A stretch of 64,000 nucleotides of DNA, taken from assembly GCF_000002875.2 (NCBI RefSeq), contig NC_009418.2, forward strand, positions 1,166,273 to 1,230,272, in the 5' to 3' direction. This document shows, in pieces, positions 53,580 through 62,804 of the stretch. This stretch comes from Leishmania infantum JPCM5 (lineage: Eukaryota > Euglenozoa > Kinetoplastea > Trypanosomatida > Trypanosomatidae). Within the stretch, counting starts at the first letter, position 1. Each line of letters begins with the position of its first letter. The notes below the pieces were generated by a model. That model was given only the letters and a program-made list of their open reading frames with translations. It was not told the DNA's origin and ran no database searches. Both the position numbers and the translations under genes were made by a program.

Positions 53580-55212
53580 TGCACCTTTTCTTTGAATCCG
53601 ATCACCGCTGGCTCATAGGGTTGCTCCCCGCCCCCACACACCCTCTCCCTCTTCTCCGACTCTCTTTTCCATCACCATCCTCCGGAGCTGTTCACACTTG
53701 TTCTTAAGTGTGTATTCCGCTGATGAGTGTATTGGTACCTTTTTCTTCTTTCGGTTATCTTTCTGTTGTGGTGCTGCCACGGAGAATGGAGGCATTTATT
53801 TTGCTTCGCGTGTGCGTGTGTGTGCCTGTCTTGCTCACCTGCCCACGCACCTTTGCCTCTTGTCTGCGCGAAGGGGGCGCCCATTTCGTTGTTGTTTTTT
53901 GTTGTTCTGCTGACCTCCTTTTCTTTCGCTTTTCATGGAAGGGCGCCCCGCTCCTCCTCTTTTTTTTTCTTCTCGTCGTTGTCGCCGTCGCTCTTTTGCC
54001 CTTCGTCTCCAGGCGCACCCTCTTGTTGCTCCTCTTCTCAACATTCGTTGGTCAACGATTTCTGGGGTTCTGTGTCGGTGTGATGGCTAACGGTGCGTTT
54101 ACGCGCTGCGAGGGGTGGGTCTGATTCCTCCCTTTGTTTTACGAGTGGAGAGGCGGTGGTAAAGAGAAGCAGAGGGAACGCGCGCTGATGAGACGGAAAT
54201 CCTACAAGCATTCGGGTAGCAAAAGCAGGCAGATACACACACGCACACAGAGATACAGACACACAGGCCACTATATTATTCGGCCCTCGATACGAGGGCT
54301 CATCGGACCCAGAGGTGGATAACGGCAGGGCTTGTCGTCGTGTTGAGCACGCCAGAGTATCTCACCGCCTTCATCAACCAAAACGAAGAAAGCGAGAACT
54401 CATTAATCCATTCGTTGTGTGATGTGTATTTTTGTCTGTGAGAAAGTGTTTCTTCGGATGCGCTAGCCCGGCCTTACCTCGTCCTTCGCGTGAAAACAAA
54501 GCACGTTCCCGAAAAAAGGCGAAACTTTTCCGAGGAGACGCAAGGGCCCACCTCCTCTGTGTTGCTTCGTGTCTCCCTCCAACGCGCACGTAAGGCACAT
54601 ATAAGAGATGGGGCCAGTTCTGCCCTTTTGTCTTCTTCAGTCTCTACAGCAGAGAAAGAAGAGAGGTACTGTGGAAAGGATGTAGACGCGTATGCGTGTG
54701 TACGGGTGGGTGGGTGGTTGTATGTGTGAGGGCAGAAACGAGGCGCCGCGTGACACAGCAGAAGTCTCTTTTTTTTATCATGTTCTCTCTTCCTCTCTGT
54801 ACTGCACGCTCTATGACACACAACGCAGACCCGCGTTGAAGGGACGATACCCCCACCCCTCCAAAGGCATCTCACCATCGTCGTAAACGTGAGTAGCGAT
54901 CGAAAAGACTACAAGCGCACAGAAATATATATATATGTTGTCGAACTCTTTCACAGTCAATTTTTTTTTGCGTTTCCTCCTCCTCACGCATCTTTGATGT
55001 GTGCTTGTATTTGTGTGTGTGTGAGCATGGGTGTGAGCGCAGCTCGTTTTCGCTATCCTTTTACGAACTTCTATCGGTAGCCATTTTGCTGTTCATTCTT
55101 TTTCCCGATACTCTCATTGAGCTCCTCTCTGCTCCTTTCTCTTCCGTGGCTTGCTGTTCTTTCACGATGCTAACTGCTGTCTTATCTGAAAGTTTGTCTC
55201 TCCGCGCCTCCT

Positions 55213-55270
55213 GATGCCGGCCACCTCAGCTTTCGATCAGGATGCAGCACCTACTCTGTGTGGGGAAAGC
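55213..55270. mobile_element. Sequence resembling the 5' hallmark of ingi/L1Tc-clade retroposons
   Basis: A stretch beginning TGATGCCGGCCACCTCA and continuing with an AGGATGCAGCACCTACTCTG part resembles, from memory, the ~77-79-nt promoter hallmark (Pr77) shared by ingi, L1Tc and SIDER elements. It starts the GC-rich block 55213-57060 and could be the start of a decayed element. Alignment to a real Pr77 is needed. Confidence 0.35.
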
Positions 55271-56844
55271 CCAGAGCGTGCCCTCGTGTACGGCTGCGGA
55301 CTGTGCGTGCCGACGGAAAGGGCTGGGCTGGCGCTGTGGCGAAGTGGCTCGCGGTCATGATGATCAGGTTTGCACCGGCTGACTACGAGTCGTGTCAAGG
55401 ATTCGAAACGTACACGCCTCCCCCTCTTGTGTTCTGTGCTTTTGCTCCGACGCGGCGACGTCGAGTGTAGTCCCGGGCCGCGCCTGCGCCGTGTGCGGTG
55501 CGGCCGCGGTGGGCTGAGCGGCGCCAAACGGTGCTGGGTGTCCCGGCTCCTTGCCGAATCCTCGCTGCGTGCCTGTGCTCTGCAGGCTGAGAGAGGGTGC
55601 GCATCCGGCCCCCACAGGCCTGCAAGGCATTTAGTCTTCCAGGTATTCCGCATTGCGGTGTAGGCCCTCCCCCTCCCCCCCCCTCCGTTCTCCGGGGCAA
55701 AGGGGAAGCAGGGATGGCCCGCCCTTGCTGCGATGACGCTGCTAGACGAGCACATGTCACGCCCACCTACCTTTCCACGACTGACCCGGTGGCACAGGCT
55801 GCTCTCAGTCGGATACCTAGTGACGTTGCACGCAGTGCTCACGTCATTGGAGTGAATGCGGGCTCGCACCACCCGATGCGGGGCACGAAGGGGCGACCCG
55901 GCCTGACGGAGACCATTCTGCACGGTTGGGCTCAGTGTCTCATGTGCATGACGTGCGCAGGCGATGATGACGACGCCCCGACACGGCACGGCGCAGACGG
56001 AGCCACGGAGACGTCCCCGCGCGTCACCCTGGCGCTCGACTGCGTCATGTGCGACTGGGGCACCGCCCCCCGCGGCGACCCGGATAGCGCAGCAAGGGGA
56101 GGGAAGGCGGGATCGTCCATGCCGTCGCGCCCACCACAACCCCACCACACGGACGCACAACTGCAGAGTATCCGTCAAGGATGCATCACAGCCGGTGCCT
56201 ACTAGCAGCAGCCACCGAGAAAGCTGCCCCATGTGGTAAGGCCGCTTGTAGACTGCTCTGGACGCGGAAACTGACGCACACGAAAGCCGCCCTTGATGCG
56301 GTGCCCTCTGCGTCGCCGGTGCGCTGCCTTCTCGCGGGTATGCTCCTGAAAGAGCTCCGAGGAACCAGGGTTGAGGGATGGGTGCAGGCCTGCAACGCTC
56401 TCACCGCCAGGGGCTCTCGATAGTGGGCGTGGATACGGGCTATTCATGCTCCCTCCCCTCCCCTCCCCCCTCCCCACACCACCACTCATTCTGCATGTGC
56501 GCTGTGCGCGCCAGCGACGAGACAGGGTGACCGCTACCTCTGCGCGAGAGAGCAGGCCAACATGTTGGTGAAGATGTACCTAGAGACGTCGGCGCACCAT
56601 CTGGAAGACACACCTGAACTACAGCAGTCCGGCTCCCGTCCTTACCGCTCGCCTGCGCTCACGACTCACATGGAGCAGTCGAGGAGCCCCCGTTTCCGTG
56701 CGGAGTCCCACAAAGGTGTGTCCGAGGGCCTCGCGTCTTCATTGTGGCGGGCCCGCGGCGTGTGGAGCTCCACCCGATCACCGAACTGCGCCGTCGGGTC
56801 CTCCAGACTCCCATGTGGAGGGTCGCCGCATCACATTGTGGAAT

Positions 56845-57049
56845 GCCGCGGCCTGAGGCGCCTTCCTGCTCGAGCTCACCCGGCATGTACGCCGGCCACC
56901 CACCTCTTTCCTCCCCCTACCGTGTTACCCGCGGCACGGACACCCCCGCCACTGCCGTGGAGCAGGGCCCTGGACGCGGCCCGGTGCAACTGCAGCCGGC
57001 CCGCCCTCGACGACCAGGATGTGGGCGTCGCGCGACAATGGCCGGGTGA
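56845..57049. repeat. 205-bp patch identical to 49325-49529, copy B
   Basis: Copy B of the identical patch. The flanks on the 5' side are unrelated to those of copy A. It sits in the GC-rich, gene-free segment between the four-TM gene and the SET-like gene. Confidence 0.8.
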
Positions 57050-58318
57050 ACTGTGTTTAGGTGCGTGTGTAGTTGTGGGCTCGTTCAGGATGCAAGGTTA
57101 CGTCGGAACTCAGTGAAAAGGTGTATGGTTTTGTGCTTATTCAGTGGAGGATCGGTTTTCTGTACGCCTAGCTTTCGCGTTTGTGCCGCTGGCCGTCTCC
57201 GGAGAAAGTCTATTCTGTGCTTCGGTGCCATGTGAGCGTAACGGGGATTCGGTTCCTGTTGTAGATTTTTTTTGGGTGTGCTTGTCGTGTGTTCTTCGAC
57301 GCTGTCTCGAATAGGCGCTGGAGGTCAGTCTTGTTGAATTCCTTGTAGCGTAAGTTAGGACAGCAAGATCGTTTTCGATTCTGGTTTCAGGCGAGCCATG
57401 TGAGGAGATTTGGGCTCTCGGCGAAGAGAAGCGATGTCTGTCTCTCAAGGCACTTCTATCAGTGAGCGAGGTTGGGCGCGCCAGTGGCAACGACCACCAA
57501 AATGCGTCTCTACGTCAGCGAAACGTCAGCTACGCAGTGTGAGCTGACAGTGTCTGTTCGGCTACGTGCACTACCAAAGCGGCGTGAGAACGATCGGGCC
57601 GTGCTCTGGGCCTGTCCGGGCTGCGGTTTTCCCTGTCTGTGTGTGCGCGCGCGTTTTCTGCTTTGTGGCTGTGTGTGTGTGTATGCCTGCACCGTTTATG
57701 ATGATAAAGTCCTCTCTACTACTGCTAGCGTCCGATGCGTCGCTGACGATCACCGTTTGAACTTCATCTTTCGCTCCGATCTGAGGGCGCACTTGCCTTG
57801 TCTGTGTGTGTGTGCGTGTGCCTAGGTGTGGCGCTGGCCGCTGCTGTATGACGTCACCCCAACCGCTGCTCATACGTCGTTGCCCATCGTATAGCGGTGA
57901 TATTTGTGGACGGAGATGGCGCGCGAGTGCATGCTGGTGTGTGCGTGCGCGCTCTGCTGCGGGTAGCGCGCGGGTGCGTGAGTGTTGTTGCTCCGCCTCG
58001 CTGGTGCATCTTTCGTGTGGTGGGGTCGCTCTCCGACGGGACGCGTCTCTGGTGAGCTCGAAACTCTTATCGCACTGCTAGACTCGAAGCGTGTGCCAGT
58101 GGGGACTGCTGCTGTTGGCGCGTGCGCCTGGCTGCTAGGCCTGTGTATCTGTCTTTCTCTCGCTCTCTTGTGTGTCCCGCCGTGTGCGCCGCGTGATGCC
58201 ATGCAGGTATGCTCCTTTGCCGTAGCGCTCCGGCGCTGTGCCGACAGACATACCACACTCTATCCCAATGCTTAATTCACTTCAGCTGAGGGCGCCACTC
58301 GGTGGCAATGTCGGACAG

Positions 58319-58341
58319 TCTGTGTGTGTGTGTGTGTGTGC
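58319..58341. repeat. TG microsatellite
   Basis: About eleven TG units. Confidence 0.75.
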
Positions 58342-58747
58342 TGTGCGCACCAGGGAATGGCGGCTGTGGTGGGCCTCGCACTTGTTGGCGGAGGACGGGT
58401 CTTCCCCGGATGAAAGCGACGCATCAAAGATAACATTTTCCCTTTGCTGCCTGTGGCGCGAACCGCAGCACTGCGGTCTTGCCGTAGGAGCCGCAGTACG
58501 CGCAGGGTGCGAGGCAATGTGCCTCTCTGCACGAACGCATCACTGCCAAGGATCGCTCCGATGTTCCCGTTTCCTTCTCTGCGCTCTCGTAGTGTGGGAT
58601 CTTCGAACTCTCTGCACATCTTGCGAAGCGGAGCCTCTCTTGATTTTTTTTTGCGATTGAGCGAGAATATCTATCCTGTAAAAACTCAAGACGCCGATTT
58701 GTCTTTTTAGGACTTTCAGGACCCTTCGAGGACAAGTCTGTGCTGCT

Positions 58748-60052
58748 ATGGAGACACCGGCGGTGTATTGCGTCAGCGATGCGGCGGCATCGCTCACAAT
58801 GGCGGATGATTGGATTCGTGGTTTGTCGAGGCAGCGGCACAAGGCGATGTGCGAGGCAGGCGCTGTGTTCCCGGTGGCGCGGACACGCGAAAGAACAGAG
58901 GACGATGAGGCTCAGGCCGCCTCATCCTACAGAGACTCAATCGCGAGGGTTCCCACTAACCGGCTTCATCTCCACATGATGCATCGCCGGCGTCTTTACA
59001 AGCAGTACGCGATGGACCTGTCTGTGCGGGCCGATACACACTCGTTCTATCAGCTGATGATGTGGTGCCATGATCACCATGTTTTCCTGCACCCTACCGT
59101 GGAAATGACTCGGCACCGCAGCGCGTTTCGAGAGCACGTTTTTCGCGTGAAGGAGGACGTGGACGCCTTCACCCCTCTTCTTGCGATCCCAGAAGACTTG
59201 ATCATTGGCTTCAAGGACGCAAACACGGAGTCGAGCGACCCATCAGCGAGCACCGACGACCGCAACAACCTCTATGATGCCAAGCGCGAGGCGGAATTTC
59301 ACAAGCTCAACACCGGCGAGAACAGCGATGCTGACATCTGCCAGTTTTTCTTTGCTTCTCTCGGGATGATCGTCTCCGACCTTATCACGGCCAAGAGCAG
59401 CCCACTAACGGATCCTCGACACTTGTTCGCAAAACTGCTGAGTAAAGTACCGACGCTGCAAAACGCGCCGTATTTTGACGAGGAAGTTGTCTTCGACTCC
59501 AATGAAACCTGCCTTGCCGATGTGCTGCTGCAGATGATCCGCAACTACATCAGCGGCGGCCCTCTTGTGAACAAGGTACCGTTGCATGAGCTACGCTGGG
59601 CTGTCAGTGTGTCCCTGTCGCACTCCACGCCGCTATCTATTGGGGCTGTGCGGTCGATCGGTATTGTCCCGGTGGTCCACCTCTTCCCACACGGCGGAAC
59701 AGCTACAAATGCGTACGTGGTCGCACGAACCTCGCGTGAAAAGTCTGCAGAGAAGATGGCCACCTTCTTCAGAGAGAAGTTTGGGTATGACTTCCAGGGG
59801 CAGGCAAACGGCAAGTGGATCTATGTCGTCCCGGAGCGGCCGCTGAAGGCAGGTGAGGCGATTAACTTGCAAGCCATGGCACCAGTTTGCGAAAAGGACA
59901 GCGAGGCCGAGCAGATGTGGCGGCTGTCGTGCGGGACAGTGCCAGAGTCGTACATGTTGAGCGCGCAAGCTTCCGCTCGGCAGGAGGCCGCGACACGCTT
60001 CATTGTTGAGCAGGGCGAAGCTCTGTGGAAGGCGTCGAAGCGATCGCTATAG
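58748..60052 (+). CDS. Divergent SET-domain-like protein (SETD3/RuBisCO-LSMT type)
   Basis: A 434-aa protein. Around ~114-155 a stretch (LHPTVEMTRHRSAFREHVFRV then TPLLAIPEDLIIGF) fits the beginning of the LSMT-type SET domain, and ~305-375 (VPVVHLFPHGGTATNAYVVA, later IYVVPERPLKAGEAINL) fits its end, where active enzymes carry a NHS motif and a Tyr after 'GEEI'. Here NH is replaced by PHGG, and 'GEAINLQAM' lacks the catalytic Tyr. If it is a SET protein it is probably inactive or changed in substrate. The family is a resemblance, not a confident match. The C-terminal helix may be the Rubisco-LSMT substrate-binding part. Confidence 0.6.
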   Translation: METPAVYCVSDAAASLTMADDWIRGLSRQRHKAMCEAGAVFPVARTRERTEDDEAQAASSYRDSIARVPTNRLHLHMMHRRRLYKQYAMDLSVRADTHSFYQLMMWCHDHHVFLHPTVEMTRHRSAFREHVFRVKEDVDAFTPLLAIPEDLIIGFKDANTESSDPSASTDDRNNLYDAKREAEFHKLNTGENSDADICQFFFASLGMIVSDLITAKSSPLTDPRHLFAKLLSKVPTLQNAPYFDEEVVFDSNETCLADVLLQMIRNYISGGPLVNKVPLHELRWAVSVSLSHSTPLSIGAVRSIGIVPVVHLFPHGGTATNAYVVARTSREKSAEKMATFFREKFGYDFQGQANGKWIYVVPERPLKAGEAINLQAMAPVCEKDSEAEQMWRLSCGTVPESYMLSAQASARQEAATRFIVEQGEALWKASKRSL

Positions 60053-60908
60053 GAACCTAGTTGATCTCGCCCGGGCGCCGACGCCACTGCACACGATGTC
60101 TTCTCGTGTTCTTTTTCTTCTTGCCGTTTCTGGGAGGCGTGCTGGCGACGGAAGCGCGTCTGCCGACTCGATCGTGACCCAACACGAAATAATGCTGCGT
60201 GCCTTGGCGCGGTATTCTCCCCCCTCCCTGCCACGTTCTCTGGGTTCGTAGTGTGCCTAATTCCAGGCGCGGGGATGGAAGGCGCCCTGGGCCACCCGTG
60301 GTCAATGATGCGCCTCTGGTTCTTGTGTGCAAGTGCTTGACGCACACACCTATGTGCACGGTCTTCGGCCGAGCTAGCAAGCATTTCCCCTTGCCTCTCA
60401 TGCCTTCAAACACCTCGCCCTTCCCTCCCTCACCGCCTCACACATCACCCCTGCCGCGCCTTGCGTGCGACGGCGGCCGTGTCTCGCCGCCTCAAGTTTC
60501 AAAGAAGCGGTCGGCTCTTCTGTGTGCTTCGTGTTCATTGGGTGGCATCCACAGTGTTCAGCGCTTTTGCTAAGAGGTGAGCGCGCAGGCGATGAAAAAA
60601 AAAGGTAGCTAAGCGGATCTTAGCATTCTTGTAGGCTTTCAGGCATCCACGGCGGCATTTATTTAGAGCACGTGCGCGCACTGGAACCGAGACGCACGTA
60701 CACACACTCACACACACGTGCACCAGTACATCATACCCTCCGCCCGTTTCTCACTCTGACACGTGCCTGGCCTTTTCGCGGTTGTTTAACGGCTGAGGGG
60801 CTGAGTTGTGTCGCTTATGTGGTGTGTGCGCGTGCATTCTACCCCTTTCTCCTGCCAGCTCCTTGGGCGAGTTTTCCTTTCTTCTCCCCACGCTTTATTG
60901 CAAGCGCA
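60053..60908. other. Spacer
   Basis: No supported gene. Confidence 0.4.
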
Positions 60909-61673
60909 ATGAGCCATAGCCGACACAGTGAGAGGCGAGAGAGTCGCCGCGAGCGGCGGAAGGAAAGTCGACACAGTGTCAAGAAGCACCACCATCACCG
61001 CAGCAGCGGCGGCAGCTCTCGGCATCGTCATAATGTCATTAACGAGAAAACTCCAGTGCCGCGCGACTTTCACTGCCACATTTGCGGCAAGACGCACTGG
61101 ACAGTGTACTGCGATCGACTGCAGCAGCATCCGGAGAACTACCCGCTGATGGATGCAGAGCGGGGCTGCCGCCAGTGTGGTCAGCAGGGACACTCGGCGT
61201 CGCAGTGCCGCATCAAGAAGTACCTGTGCCGCGACTGCGGTGGCATGCACGACACTCGCGACTGCGTCTTCTCCCACGTTGGCGAGGACTGGTATGAGTT
61301 CTATGATCCCAAGACCCGCCATGTCTACTATGCGAACTCTGATGAGTCTCAAATCCAGTGGAACCCGCCAACGCATCAACTTGACACCATCTACTGGTAC
61401 TGTAGTCGGTGCCAGGTGATGATATCCGCCAAGTTCCGCGAGTGTCTTCTGTGTCACTCCATCCGCCCTGAGTCGAAGCAACAGGAGACGCTCACAACGG
61501 ACTCCGGCTCGGACAGCAGCAGTTCCAGCTCTACCTTCAGTAACAGCAGCAGTAGCGATACCAGCTGTATCAGCCCCAGCAGTAGCAGCTCCGGCAGCAC
61601 CAGCAGCAGCGATAGTAGCAGTGACGACGACGAGCGAAGCGCCGCTGGAAGGGTCCGTGATAAAGCACCGTAG
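60909..61673 (+). CDS. Zinc-knuckle, WW and RanBP2-finger RNA-binding protein
   Basis: A 254-aa protein; upstream extension starts at a GTG (60672), first ATG is 60909. The N-terminus (1-45) is Arg/Ser/His-rich. Zinc knuckles follow: C56-C59-H63-C68, C87-C90-H95-C100 and C107-C110-H114-C119. A WW-like domain at ~126-155 has Trp128, YY at 140-141 and Trp151-x-Pro. A RanBP2-type zinc finger follows (W163, C165, C168, C179, C182). A Ser-rich acidic tail ends the protein. This order (RS, knuckles, WW, RanBP2) implies RNA binding and splicing-factor-like interactions in the nucleus; the combination is not one I know as a named protein. Branch-point SF1-like and ZRANB2-like functions are possible. 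Confidence 0.85.
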   Translation: MSHSRHSERRESRRERRKESRHSVKKHHHHRSSGGSSRHRHNVINEKTPVPRDFHCHICGKTHWTVYCDRLQQHPENYPLMDAERGCRQCGQQGHSASQCRIKKYLCRDCGGMHDTRDCVFSHVGEDWYEFYDPKTRHVYYANSDESQIQWNPPTHQLDTIYWYCSRCQVMISAKFRECLLCHSIRPESKQQETLTTDSGSDSSSSSSTFSNSSSSDTSCISPSSSSSGSTSSSDSSSDDDERSAAGRVRDKAP

Positions 61674-62804
61674 GCTCATAAGGGCAATCGATCTAGATGC
61701 CCTGTTTCTGAGCGCTGCAATCTGTTTTTCTTTTTTGAAGAACTTGCTTTCACCACAAGCAAGGCAAGGGGAGAGGTTGCGAGGTCAAGATCCAAGTGCA
61801 GAGTTTGGAGACGCGTGCACAGCCAACCTTCTGCCCTCTCCGCCTCCCTCGATGTCTCTCTCTACGTGTGTGTGCGTGTGTAATTGCGGATCGTCACTCG
61901 CTTGGTTATCATTATTATTTTTCTCTTCCTCTTTTTTTCGCGATTAACCACCACCACCTCCGACTGAAGCAAAAACGCCGACGGTGAGGGAGGGAGGAGC
62001 GGGGTGGGAGCGAGGCGGCTGGCACAACGCCCACAAACAAAGCAAATAGTAAGAAGCACGGAGCAAGTGAATCTTCTGCCTCTCCACCGCCATCGCCGCC
62101 TTTTCTGCTGTTGTTTGTTTTATATACCTCTTTCTCTCTTTCTCTTGTACCATGACGCTCATGAGTTAGCATCTAACCCACCCACCCTACTCTTTCTACA
62201 CTCACACACCGACACCGACACAGACACAGACACACGCGCTAAGAAAACAAGGACAACAGCAAACATCCACGGAGCAGCACGGGCGATGCTCTCTTTCTAA
62301 TTGATTTTTTTCAGCTCAAGATAGACTTCGGCACTGTGGCCTATCCTTTCGTTTTTAAGGACTTTTGCTCTCCTTGTGAGCATGGCGGCGTGGGTTGAAG
62401 TCGTCTTCGATACCACAGTGTGAGCATTCCCCCTCCCCCTCCTCCGCTACATGCGCTGTCGATAAATCGTGTGAATTCCCTCTCCCAATGATCGTCTCGG
62501 CCACCAAAGAAATTGCCGGTATGGGCTTCTGGGACGAGGATAGGCGCGCATGTGTTTATGTGGTGTGTTCGTGAAGGGCATCCGAGAAGTTGCACCCTGT
62601 GCAAATGCACGGCTTCTTTCACGCCCTGGCCCTTTACTTCCTCCTTTTGCCGATGTGTATCTCTCTCTCTTTTTCAACAAATGCCTGCCTCCATTCACAC
62701 ATGCCCGCTCCTCGCTCTCGTTCTCACCGTTATTTTCAGTGACGCGTCGCGTTCTGGACGCTGTAGCTTGCCGGCGGCGTGCGTGTCGGCTAAGCCCAGC
62801 AGCT
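61674..62804. other. Spacer
   Basis: No supported gene; contains a short hexanucleotide-like CACCGA/CAGACA run at ~62205-62236 and the acceptor for the last gene at ~62739. Confidence 0.4.

Larger units (their letters stand above)
53580..58747. other. 5.2-kb spacer with retroposon-like DNA
   Basis: T/C-rich to ~55210, then a GC-rich block ~55213-57060 with the Pr77-like start and patch B, then mixed DNA with a TG run at 58319. Open frames here on both strands (up to 331 codons antisense) lack any domain and overlap each other. Confidence 0.45.

Noticed and set aside
55597..56205. 202-codon + strand frame
   Set aside because: Lies in the same GC-rich block as the antisense frame and has no recognisable motif.
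55237..56232. 331-codon antisense frame
   Set aside because: Overlaps other frames on both strands in a GC-rich retroposon-like block, has no domain and opposes the coding strand.
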